The notes under the pieces were generated by a model. The model was not told the origin of the DNA. It worked only from the letters and a program-made list of their open reading frames with translations, and searched no databases. Shown here piece by piece: positions 24,801-37,500 of a DNA stretch of 64,000 bases (positions are counted from its first letter, which is position 1; each line of letters starts with the position of its first letter). The stretch covers positions 3,283,501 to 3,347,500 of the forward strand of contig NC_092576.1 in the NCBI RefSeq assembly GCF_037975245.1, given 5' to 3'. This DNA is from Apostichopus japonicus (Eukaryota > Echinodermata > Holothuroidea > Aspidochirotida > Stichopodidae). The translations under genes and the position numbers were made by a program.

Positions 24801-25873
24801 ACAGAATCGAATACGAACGCCACATGAAGTACTGCCTTTCCATTGTCTTTAGTTTAAAAACTCCTTATTTATTTATTGGTTTGTTTTTATTGCTGATTAT
24901 TAAGGCATTACATTGGAAATTGTCTTTTAGACGAGCCCACAAGTAACAGGTTGGGCGGGGGATGGGGGTGAAATATTACAAGGGACTTTGAAGCTGGTGT
25001 GATAACTTCATTGGAGCCGTATGAGTGCTTTCGCATAATGTGGGTTAAGTACACTACCATTTGCTTTGAGTTCATAGGCAGACAGAGACAAAGATCTAGC
25101 GGCGGTCAAGTAGATGGAGTTACAAGGGAGAACACTTTAAGGAAAAGAAATGTACAACAGCTTAACGTATTCCTTGGTCTCCTTTTATAGTGCTTTTCAA
25201 GCACAAAAAATAAATAACAGAAAGATTAATTACTGTAATTTCGTTTCTAATGAATTATTTGGATAAATATTTCCCTAACTCTTTATCCATGAACATGTTT
25301 TTACAAAATACACGAGGACGGTCAAACATGTTGGAGAGAAAATTGGTAACCTTATTTGAAACAATTGTATGTATTTTATTGATATTCTCGTTCATGAAAG
25401 TCATATATTTCAAGGTTATAACTGTATGGTTTGTTACGAAAAACAAACTGCTGGTAAAAAAACAAAACAAACATTTGTATATCTTGATTTCGAGACAAGC
25501 TGGAGTTTCGTGTGCGTCAAATAGTGGACCATGTCTTGCCTCCTCTCCCAGCGCCATATACTTGCCAAACTAAGCAAAAAATGTCTCTCAAGCGAAGTAT
25601 GTGTCGACTAATTGAATTAAGGTTTTCTTTTTCTTAAAAATTTTCTGACGAGAAGAGTGTTAGGACGTAATGCGATTATAATGGTAACACATGTGCCGTT
25701 TTTTTTTCTGCCGTTTTTTTTTTTTCAATTTCATTCAACTTATTGCTTCACTGACATACATCAAGGGAATCGAAGCAGAGAAGGGTTGAAACGATCTATC
25801 TTGTATGGCCTTGCGTTGTGAGAAGGTGATCGAACATAACCTTTTCCTTAATTTTTATGATTTAACACATGAC

Positions 25874-26150
25874 AGTGGCGGATGTAGGATTTTAAACAAA
25901 AAGCCGGCTGTAATGTAGGAGAGTGGGGGGTCTTCCTCGAGGAAAAAGTAAATGTTAGTCTTGAAATGATGCATTCTGAGACATATTAAGGCTGTAAGTT
26001 AGATCTATAATCAGGTGCACAAGCAAGTACTAAGAGGTTCTTTATTTATTTACTTTTTCTGTATGTGGCTGAAAGAGGGCGAGGGTGAGGGTGGGGGGGG
26101 GGGGCGGGAAAAGAACCTGACATCCTCTGAACCTGATCCTACATGGTGTA
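25874..26150. mobile_element. Possible hAT-like fragment
   Basis: Starts CAGTGGCGGATGTAGGATTT, the terminus style of the elements at 36864 and 53475. A right end is only weakly suggested by GATCCTACATGGTG near 26137-26150. No clear target duplication. Confidence 0.3.
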
Positions 26151-27949
26151 TGATATTAATGATTACATATTGCACAGTGAAAGGATGAAAGAAACATTCT
26201 TCAAATAAGAAACACCTTTACTCTGATGTAACTTAAAGTCGATCAAATATTTTCTAATGAGGATTGAAATGGCTTAAGTAAGAAAATAAGGAAAAGTGAC
26301 CGAAGAAGCAGGCGATAAAGAAGTGTATGTAACACATTGTGATAATTGAGGTCAAAGTTAATGCACCACAGAGTACAATCATGATTATCACCTAACCGTG
26401 TGGAAACCGTTATCAAGAAGTTTTCTAAAGTTCGTTGTCTGTTATCAGGTTTTACATTGTTATTAGAGACAATATGCTGATTCACTCTGCAAGTTTCGTT
26501 TTTGATGGACTTTGTTCCCTTAATATTTTGAGGTAGTTAATATTTGGTGTCGTACCTATAAACTCAAATATTGAGCATCCAATATCAACACGTTATCATT
26601 TTAATATCTATATGGATATTGTACCAGTGTACGGCAGGTAAGGATCCAACCCATCAGTACAGTGTCAAAGGTCAGCATAGCGTCATATTTAAAGGGTCAT
26701 GAATGTAAACTGCGGATTAAGATTCATGAAGATTTTGATATTAAAGTTTTGTTTTTATAATTCATGAGCGGTCTAAGTTTAATGATGATATTGTTAGGTA
26801 CTTTGAAAGACCAGGAACGGAGCAAATAACAAGTAAGAACTTAGAATGCTTAACAAAAGTCATTCCGAAATGTCTAGGGAGTTACGTAAAGCTTTAAATT
26901 CATCTTCTTTGGAAATAGTATCAAGATATTCATTAATAGCGAACATTTTAATTTATACGATGATATCATTCGACTCTATAATTTATAAAGCACCAGAAAA
27001 CTAGACGTATTAGATTGGTGGTATTATTTTTTGCTTTCATGACGTGGCTGACCTATACTAGGCCATATCTGTTAAAATTGAAAGACATTAAACGATACAG
27101 CGATATTTATAACTCAGTATAAATAACTGATAAAATTGTTACCCTCTTAAACAATTGAAGCATTCACCTTCACGTCTAAAATTAAATATTAATCGAAGTT
27201 GTAATATACGCAGTCAGACGACTAACTGAGTCTGTAGTAGTAAGAAACAACGTCTATTTTATTTCATCGGTTATCAATGCAAAGAGGAGACAATGGGACA
27301 TTACCCATTTCATGGTATTTATATCCTGTTTTCCATTGATGAAAGATTCAACAAATTCTTGTACTAACCTTTAGAGGGTCCATTGCTTTTCTTCTGATTT
27401 TCATAATTAATTTAAAAAAAAGTGATTTAACTGGACCATATAACGGAACATATAACTTGTGATATACCACATTTCTTGTTAGCCTAATGAATAAGAACGT
27501 GTTGCGTAGAACAGTACAAAGAAGTACGATGAGCATTTACTATAAATGGTTAACCTCAAACTGCAAGAAGCTCAAAAGGAATCAAACATATTTAATATAA
27601 CAAGACATTGTTATGTTACTTTAACAATACGGTACAACGAAGTTTATCACGAGCCATTTGGAAAACCTATTGATAAGGATAAACTGTGTAAAATATAAAA
27701 CCCGAGTAGATCTGTTCGACTAGTGCAAATATGAAATTTGAGTTTAGCTCTTGAAGTGATCGTGCCGTGTGCAGATATCATATGACCAAACGTTAAGAGA
27801 CGCCATTTTGATCTGAACAGTGCATATAGCACAGTGCGTATCACGGAGAGGAAGACCACTCCTTCGATATAGACAGTAAATTAATTATTTTAACTTTATG
27901 ATGAGCATAAGTTTGTGACCTACTTTCCAGATATTTTCTATTAACACCG

Positions 27950-27970
27950 GTTTAACAAATCATGGTCCAG
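27950..27970 (+). other. Possible end of a 5' untranslated exon of NLR-C
   Basis: ATGGTCCAG|GTAAGG is a near-perfect donor at 27971, and TTACACAG at 28325 is an acceptor just before the NLR-C start codon. Pairing them would place a non-coding first exon here. There is no transcript evidence. Confidence 0.3.
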
Positions 27971-28339
27971 GTAAGGCATTTTCTTTTAATCGTGTAGCAA
28001 CCTCAATCATTATGAAATAATCTCTAAAATATTTTCCAGCATTGCTTAATTTTATCCAACGTTAGTGACTTACGTCATTTGCAATGATTTCGTCTTGATT
28101 ATCGGCACATCATATTTTCCTTAACGTTCCTTCAAGTTTTATACCACCATTATGAGAGATTCAAAACACAAGATTGCAATTTTCAATCATTAGATTGGAG
28201 TTTCTTATTAACAGAAAATTGTTCAATATAGTTATTAACCCCATATAGAATGGTGATAATCAGGTCTTTTTGCAGAGTTATGAATTATATTTCATGTTTT
28301 CGTTTTTATTTGAAACATTACACAGATTCATGATAAAAG

Positions 28340-28580
28340 ATGGGAAATAAAAGTTCAAAGAAGAAAGGAGGGAAGACTAAAAGTCAGTCAACGAAGAATC
28401 CTACTTTGACGTCACAAACATCCCACCAGGGTAACGTGACGTCAGCCGCTCAACCAGCAAAGACCGAAGAAGATTTTCAAGCATTCAGAAGAACTCCATC
28501 TTTGTCGGCTAGCAACGAGGATCCATCAGAGAAAGAATCAGTAATTGTTGAAGATACGGCGGAACCACAGACTTTGGAAG
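28340..28580 (+). CDS. NLR-C exon 1: myristoylation-like basic N-terminus
   Basis: ATG at 28340, donor GAAG|GTACAG, ends in phase 1. It encodes MGNKSSKKKGGKTKSQS and a polar acidic stretch to about residue 80. Gly2, Ser6 and Lys7 fit the N-myristoyltransferase pattern MGxxxS/T with a following basic cluster. The start is chosen because it gives this signal and an acceptor lies just upstream. Confidence 0.65.
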
Positions 28581-31500
28581 GTACAGTATGCTTTTCTTTC
28601 TATTTCAAACTTGTGTACGAACAACGTTAATACTTAATTATTATATTAAGCATATCATTATGTTACGATAAATTCTGATACTTATTTTGCTTTGCTTGCT
28701 TCTTTAATGTGGAAGTACACATGTATTTATGTTTACTTTCAGAGCATTAGTCGAAAAGAACGGAACAATATTTGCAACCTGTACCCTCCTCACTCCTTAC
28801 TTTATAGTATTCCCCAGCACAACCATCATCCTCCCCCACACCCCACCCCCACTCGCCAAAAAAGAAATCAGAACAGAACTGGACTAAACTATCAAATATA
28901 ATTAAATTTCAGTTCGTAAACAAATAACGATTACATTCTGTATTTCTGAAAAAAAAGCAAGTTACACTTCAATAATTTCTAACCAAGTTCTATATACTCG
29001 CCGATTGACGAATGCTCTAAGTATATAATTTACGATTTTGTACTGCTTTTTGCATCTTTTACCGATGTTCTCTTCATTAACTTACACATGCATTGTCAGA
29101 TTTCTTCCTTAAGAATTGGTGTCTGAAGTAGGAAGCGTATTTCACCTTTACAAAGCTGATAATAATAGTCCCTACTATGGAAATAACTCAATATTTATTC
29201 TCCTCGTTTTCTTACAGATAAGAAACAAATACTGATAAAAGCTTTGAAGAAGAAATATAAAGTCCTTTATAACGGAGTAAAACCTATTCCTTATATCAAA
29301 GAAAGACTTTATTGTGTAGACAATGTCTTTGTAGAGAGTGGTGTAATTGCGTCGATTGGAGGAGCCGCGTCGTATGATAAAGCTATACAATGGGAACGTT
29401 TAGAATCATACAAAAACATTTTCACCGATTCTCGTATGAGATCTAACAGACGTATCGTAGAAGGAGAACCAGGGTATGGCAAATCGACTCTTACGCTGCA
29501 GCTAGCTTATGACTGGTGTAATGGTGTTCCGGACTCCCCTCTCTATGACGTAGAGATTCTAATCCTACTTAAACTGAGACAGATGGGTAATGTGACGTCC
29601 ATATATAAAGCAATCAAATTGTATCTAATACCTGACGAAAGAAGAATCAAGATAAGAGACATTAGGGAAATAATAGAGAGTTGTAGGTCAGTTGCATTTC
29701 AGTTAGATGGTTATGATGAATACCCAGAGAAGGACAAAGAAAATGACGTGGGACGTATCATGATGTTACAGATGTTTCCTGAGTATGATGTTACCTTGAC
29801 AACTAGGTACTTACCAAACGAATATGATAAATCCAAAACAAACCGATTTAAATTAACTGGGTTTGATGACGCTGCCCGTGATGAGTACATCAGAAAGGCT
29901 GTCTGTGGAAATAATGAGAAGGCTGTTGCTAAAGTCAAGAAAGGTCTCAAGGAAAACGTCATTCTTGATGACCTCTGCCAGGTTCCTCTCTTCTTTTCTA
30001 TGTTTTCTCACATGACACACGAAAGGGAAGATTTTCAGAAATTCAAATCTGTTACTGATTTCTTTCGCTACATGATGGGATGTTTCCACCATCACACAAG
30101 AAACAAATCGGAAGAATACAACGTTGAAAGATACGCAACAATGTTCGAAGCTAATCACGAGGAACTTAGTAAAGTAGCTTTCGAAGGACTCAGCAAAGAG
30201 AATCAACAGATTGTCTGGGAGAAAGTGTCGCTGATCAAACGACTCGGTGAAGGCTTCTATAATCATCACATACGCGTTGGTATTTTAGTAGAGGAGGAGG
30301 TCTTTGTTATTACAGATGGACCAGATACTCCCGGTAAGAACATCAAGACCAAGACTGAGGTCAGTTTTTACCATAAAATATTCTGTGAATGGTTCGCCTC
30401 ATTTCATGTGACGGGTATCGCTGCAGGTGTGAAAGATCCAGCTGAACTAGAACCGAGTCTCCGTAAGATGGATCCATTTGACCTCCAGTACGTCTTTCGA
30501 TTTGCTTGTGGACTAAACTCTGGAGCTGGAAGTAATATCATCGAATACTTGAAGAGCAAGAAAGGTGGTGATAAGTTTGCCATTCTTTGTATCCTGGAAC
30601 AAAGTGGAAAGTTTGATGGCATCATGGAGACTGTTAAAGAGCTGTGTTCTAAGCAACTAGCAATCAGAGCGGATGACACCAAGTTACTCCAGAGGTCGAC
30701 CATTCAACTCCTGCAGATAGCATCAAGTCATGACGTAAGTATTAAATAGTATAATACCGTAGGTAGTTGTAACATATCTGTGTGTTGATGTGTCCATTCA
30801 CTGTACGGACAATATATTGCAACTACCCCCTCCCTTCCCCTCCCTCTAGCTTAGAAACAAATGCAGGTCGGTATATTAGCAATGGTTTTTAACATCGTCA
30901 AAATTTGTGACTACTTCAGAATAAATAGCTCTACACAAGCTTATGCGATTTTTTTCATACATTTTTGACAATTAAGCATGATTTAATTGTAACCGTTTTG
31001 GGAAACCCACAAGCTTTAAGAGATGTTAAACCCCTCATGGGCGTCATTAAATTGTGACGATTCAGGGCCTTTTACACTCCCTAAAATTCTATACAATAGA
31101 AAGTCCCATGTTTCGCCATAACTTGAAATCTTCCCGAAGGCTCAAAGCCGCTGATACTATACAGTTAGAACAGTTGGACAATCATGTAGTCCATTGTTAC
31201 TATCCTGATACCTCCTAGTCTGTACAACTTTCATATCTTTATATCAGTTTATATAATATTTTTCAATATGTTTGAAACAAGTAAACAGTCAAATGTTTTG
31301 ATCAAATGTTGACAGAATATTTTGGCATAAAACGTTCGTGATATCGAAATTTTTGAATAACACAATAACAATTTGACAATATATGGATAGAGAGAGAATC
31401 GAAATTTTATGAAAGGAAAGTCTAAAATTTGACTTATCATATATCTGCCTTTTCATTTTCACTATAGGGGTAACAAAATAAAGATTTTTCTTCGGAACGA

Positions 31501-34500
31501 TTCCCATTTTGTCAAATCTTCCTACAGTATCGTCTAATTATCATACCTTGCCTATAAATAGAAACTGATATAATTAACGTCTTTATATAAGCAAATATAT
31601 TCCAGCCAATTGAGTCAATATTTGAATATACACTGTGTGCAGAACCTAACTCAAGCAAGGCGGTCGCGCGTGTTCAAATCTAAACCGGAATTGTCTAAAC
31701 AGAGAAGTCTTAATTTATCATGGTGGACATTTTCCTAAAGCCAACTCTAGCCGTGGCTTCAAACGGTTTATTCAGATACTGTAAATATACAATTTGGGCT
31801 ATCGATGCTAGATGATTAAATCCGCCGTATTGAGGGGGGGGGGGGGGATTAAATATACAATTTGGGCTATCGATGCTAGATGATTAAATCCGCCGTATTG
31901 AGGGGGGGGGGGATTGGATAGAGGTTGTTGCGTAGGGGGAGTAGTAGGGAGGGCCCCAGATCGCACCCGGGCAATCACACGTTGTAACATACCGAGATTT
32001 CCCTATAACTTAGATGTAGCCACCAAAGATCTCATCCAGGTCATCCCAACTTGTGATGTACCCACACGAGTAAGATGTAGCCACCAAAGATCTCACCCGA
32101 GCAACTTGGGACGTACCCAGATTCCCTATTATAAGAAATAGCCATTAAAGATCGCGCAAAATCCAAGGGCATTCCCAACCATAACTGGATGTCTGATGAT
32201 ATTTATCTATATTTATTGTTTGCCCACCAGTACGGTACCTTAATGAGATCGCCCTTTATAGTATACACTGGGCATGCCTTTTGATATTTGAGATCGTTCA
32301 TACTAATGAGCAAGAAAGGATCGTGTATCATATTATGGGATATAGTTTAGATGCATTGCTTGGACGTGCGATATCAATTTCTCACCGGGCAATCCCACTT
32401 TGTAACGTACCAAAAGAACTTACGTAACGGTCAAGCGGAACTAAAAAATAGCGCTTATCGGGAATGTTGGATGTATCTAGAATGATACCATACATTGGAA
32501 CCAAGGTCATTCAAGATGAAAGAGATTGATCGAATTTCTTTTTAGGGCCATGCACCCAATATTCCAGAATGAGCAGGTTCTCTTAGTAGTTAAACATACA
32601 ATCTGTGTCTTTGTGTCTATTTTGTATTGATTTGTTTTTACCGGTTTTCATAACGTGCATATACACTAAGGAAGATATTTTTCTCCACTTTGGTTTTATT
32701 CACGGTAAGAAGGCTCATATATATAGGAAGGAGATGTACTAAACTTGCATGCGTTGAAATGTTTGTCTTTGGCTTTTATTTATTATTTTATTTTTGCCCC
32801 ATTTTAATAACACGCAAAGTCGTTAAGTCGCCACTAGATAGGAGCTTCATTTCGTCATGACGGACTGGTTATGTCATAAGGAGGGTAAAGTGCATTGTAT
32901 AGAGCACACCTTTTACTGTGCGAAACCGAACACAAAATGAATGACTCAAACAGCAAAGAGCACACTGTGGGCAACAGAGAGTCGTTTATTATGGGTAATT
33001 GAGCACATGCTCATAGTAGAATAAAGCGATTGGTATATATGACAGTGTGTGCGCGTATTTTATACAGGCATAGTGTACACGTATGATACAATGGTACGTA
33101 CGTGATGGTACCTAGGTCACAGCTATATTATAAATAATAATAATGATGACGGTGACGGTGACGATGACGACGACGATGGTGATAATCAGCAGTTATTTTT
33201 ACGACGCTTAAGCGAACATATATGTGGGATAAGCCCGGAAGGACTTATGGTTTACAACTTACACGTTGGGTGGCTTCCAATTCAACATTTTAACAAATTT
33301 GGAATCTTTTCAATTTAGAAGTCAGTTAAGATGGGAAAACCGTAGATTGCTCTTGGATGACAAAATCACCTTACTATGACCCGGCCGGGTATCGGACCCG
33401 AACATCCCGATTGCTAAGCCCCATTGCTTCAATTGCCACCGCCTTAGTCCACGCACGGCCACAGCACCGTGGCCTTGCGTATAGTTCATATTGATAGAGT
33501 GAACGGTAGATATGTTAATGTGTATTATCCAAAAACGACTGGGTGCATAAGGGGAAATACAACAATTGTATGTCATAATACAATACGAACCAGCCCGCGG
33601 AGTCCATTGCAAATTTACCAGAAGCTCAGTATCATTGTATAGTATATGTTAATGCAGTTATTACAGGGATGCTACACTGGCGATCTGTGGGTTTAGCAAC
33701 TACTCCCTTGTACTGGGAATGTACTTACAACATCATAACTCAAGTAAATGATGGTCACATTCTTCATTCATATTCAGACTTTTAAATGATGATCGCAAGT
33801 TGCTATTTATTGTGCAAATTTGGTGTACTAGAATGGTGAGATAAGGGCGTATTGGATTATGCCATGATTAAATTAAGTAGGTTTACATTTCCTTTAACGG
33901 TAATTACGGCACAAGTAAAGTATCGCTTGGAAGCATATCTCAAGTACGTCATCTTGACAACTTAAACCAATGGACGGAAGGTGTCACATTGATAATCGAG
34001 TACTCATTATTCACATAGCTTCAGCCAATGTGGTGTGACATCTTTATATGCAATACAGTTGTCTAAAAAAATATCCTTATGGCTGGGCAATGATTCAAGG
34101 GACATTTCTGGTGTTTTATTGTAGTAGATTAATAAAGATTAAAAATAAATAGATCAAAAGTACTGTTCATTTGGACTCAAGATCACAGATGAGATCTAAT
34201 CAAGAGATATTGTGAGAGTGTAAAATCGGTGTACGTTACCTTAACAGATGTAACCAGCCCTCCCCTAACACACACAGTCCTCTACTGTGTTGCTTTGATT
34301 CTGTGTAACCTGATAGTTGCTAATTACCATCATCAGCGGTAGGGATATTTAGTTGGTGACGTCAGTTAGTATTCAATGTAATGCGGAAACACTTTTAGAT
34401 TGAAAGACAAACACTGACGTATTGTTCCTTCTTCAACAATGTCGGTACGATGCAGGAGTCAAAATTAATCCTATCAATGGCTCTTATCTGTTTTTTATCA

Positions 34501-37500
34501 GCGTATCCCACCCTATCCCTATTGAATATTGCTACTCTCTCAACTCCTCTACTTCAAAAGGCACAAAAAATAACAGAAGTTTCTACAAGTTTTCTAAATA
34601 GCGCCACCATTTATGTTCAAACTTTGAACCAACAAAACAATGCACTACATCGAGCGCTTACTCCAGAGCCTAGCCACATACGTTTACGGCTCAGGCGTAG
34701 TACTAGCCGGAATTATATATTCAACCTTCGGAAGGTGAATTATCTTTGGTACTAGTAATAGTACTATACTCTTAACAATATCTCCTCCTCCATTCCCGCC
34801 AGTAAGGTGCCGTAAAACTATAAATAATTAGGTCTACTTGTCGGCTATTTAAGTATTCGATTGATTCTATGCGTAAAATGAAGGTAAGTAAGCATATAGT
34901 GTAGGCCTAGTCTAATTAGCCTATGCGAAGTTATCCCAGTAAGTGAAATTGGAAATAAGTCAAACGTACTTTAGCCGTTATTACCTACTTCTTACTCTTG
35001 TCTGAGGCTAGGACGGAGACCTAACATGTGTTAGGCATAGCCACCGGCAGGTTAACTGCCAAATGTCATCTCATTGATGCTAAGCCAGCTTAGAGTTACA
35101 GACTACGATATCGAGAATTGCAAAGGGTAGGCCTAACGTTAGCTACGGTATGCAGAGTGGGAAGCCTAAGTTCAAAACTTAAAAATTACATCAGAGAACG
35201 ACCCGATATTGTGCGTTCTGTAACTTGTAAGTGTTAGTTGTTACTTTGTTTAGTGTTATTACTAGGCCCTAGTATTACTAATAGACGCACCTTCGTAATT
35301 GACGCACCTTCAAATAATACTTCTACTGTTACGTTGTGGTGCTCCGGCTCAATTAGTTCAGGGCTCCATTATTATATAAGGAGAATTAACAGCAGATAAG
35401 GAGAAACTCCAGACATAAATATAATTGTAGAATATAAGCTTTATTTATTCTGAGATGATATTGTTGCTGGAGTGCAGATCCAGAATAGTGTATACATCTG
35501 AACTACACTCTCTGAAGTCTGGAATGCTAGCCTTTTTTCATACTAAGTACTTTGCCTTTAGAGTGCCAATATGAGTGTATTGCGTTGCATTTATCGAGAA
35601 TTTCAGGTTAAAGCAGTATATGTGGTGATTTCACTTACAGCAATTTAATTTCCTTATAACGGTTAAGATTGTTCCTTCTCATTTTGATGGTTTTATAGTT
35701 AGAGCAAAACAACATGAACACCTTGACCGGTACAACAAGATTGATTATTTTCTTGGCTGCAGCCTGCAGCACTGATTGTTTGCATTATTCACCCATCTAA
35801 TAAAACTTAGGCTGAGCCTAGATACTATCATGGTACCTGTAGGCTGTAGGGGATCTATTGTGTCAAATATGTGTGTATCTTTCATCACCAGCGTGTAACT
35901 CACATTCTGAAAAAGGAAAAAATCTAAGAGAAATTAACCTATGTGAGATGCCAGGGAATATTTTATGTTAACATTTTGTGTTGCAGTCTTGAAGGCTCTC
36001 AGTTTTGATCTGTGATATAACATGATTCCTGTGTACAAAAACTGTGATACATCTTTACACTTGTAATTGTATAGCAACGTGAAGATTTAACATATCATTT
36101 TTCAATGTGATACCAGATAAGTAATTCCCTGAAAGGCATGACCATAACTTTATATATCTAGGCATTCCTAGCCTAGGCTACTTCAAAAATGTTTGCTCAC
36201 TTTGGATTTTCTATGTCCCTTTTGTTTGTAGGCCTACTATTTATTATGTAAAGAGCAAAGCTAAAATGAGTTTGTTTCCTAGCCTAATACTATTAATATA
36301 GTAATCACTTTTTTATTTGATATATAATCAATATAGGTTCTAAGGCCTTCTCTTTCATTCTGTATCTTCACTCAGACCGCTTAGTACAGCCCATGCAGAG
36401 CCCAGGGAGACACACATTTCTTTCACAATATGCCACAATAGGCTATAGTTGATGTCATGTAGCCAGGCAGAGTATGGCAGTAGTATTAGGAAGACAAAAC
36501 CTACCAATCTCTGCAGGTCTGTAGGCCTTAGTAGGCCTACATTACAAAGCAGTTGATAACACAAACATGTACGTAGAGTACTTTGGGGCTGAGGCTATAA
36601 GAGTTGGTAGGCCTACAGTTGGTGTATTTAACACCAAGAAATGTGTATCTTACATTTAAAGGATATTGCAGTCTACATGAAATGAATTTTGCATGAAGGT
36701 TTTGAATTGGGGAATTTGCACACAATAACAAGGCACTATTTATTTTCATTGAGAGTGTACAATTTAACACATAGTTCTGCATCTTGATATTTTGTGTGGT
36801 TTGCTCATTATTTCTAAATGTTTGGCCTATTCTTTCATGTTTTTGTTTCCTTTTCACTATTGTCAGTGGCGTAGCTAGGATTTTTTGAGTGGGGGGTCAT
36901 GGGGGGGGGCTGTTCTTTCTTGTGGGGGGGCCGGAGGTTACTATCTGAGCGGAGCGCCACCTTGGTTGGCGTGGAGCGTACAGAGAAAATTTGAGATTTC
37001 AGCACCCCCCAGATCGCAGGAGATGGCACCTGTGAGGCAAAATAGCAACCAAAAAGATGTGCAACTTTGGTGACAGAAATGCACAAAAAAAATTTTCTCT
37101 TTCATGCTGACTGGCCTTGTCAACTCAGCCAGACTTTTAACTTGAGTGAAGTTGACATCAAAGGCGTACGGGACCATTTCAGTTTGGGGGGGGGGCAGAA
37201 CTTTTTGTGCCCGAAAGTTCCCGTGGCACTATCTAAGCGGAGCGCCACCATCGGTTGGCGCGTAGCGAACAAGAAAATTTTTGGCACACAATGCCTCTCA
37301 GATTGCTGGAAACGGCACTTCTGAGGCCTTGCAAGTTGCATCTAAACATTCTTTATTTTATAATCTCACGTTTTAGAAATTTACAGTTCCCCAAAAATTT
37401 GGTAAATTAGAAGAAGAAAAAATGGTAACATCACTTTGAAGGGGAAAAATGGGACAGTATATTTTTTAAGCTGCTATATTTAGTTACCTTATTTATTATT

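Larger units (their letters stand above)
23100..27970. other. Intergenic region upstream of NLR-C
   Basis: AT-rich, with C or G runs at 24422-24440 and 26090-26103. Several open frames of 60-107 codons (for example both strands of 25250-25573) lack splice sites or recognisable domains. No gene supported apart from the possible repeat at 25874. Confidence 0.45.
30735..36863. other. NLR-C intron 2, first part
   Basis: No NLR module exon was seen. The stretch holds tandem repeats (31783-31913, 31985-32160), a trinucleotide-rich patch (about 33131-33190), a SINE (33340-33480), a CRE-like site and possible unrelated exon (34358-34734), and a zone at about 34880-36600 with many AGGCCTA words. The whole intron is 9761 bp. 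Confidence 0.5.

Noticed and set aside
25250-25573. 107-codon plus-strand and 100-codon minus-strand frames
   Set aside because: Overlapping shadows of each other without recognisable features.
31914-32141. 75-codon frame
   Set aside because: It runs through the 61-bp tandem repeat and has no features of a gene.
33340-33480. Functional tRNA gene on the minus strand
   Set aside because: Box motifs are present but the cloverleaf stems do not form; a tRNA-derived SINE fits better.
34640-34734. Nuclear copy of a mitochondrial gene, suggested by hydrophobic YGSGVVLAGIIY
   Set aside because: It cannot be extended as any mitochondrial protein I know, and it ends in a good nuclear splice donor.
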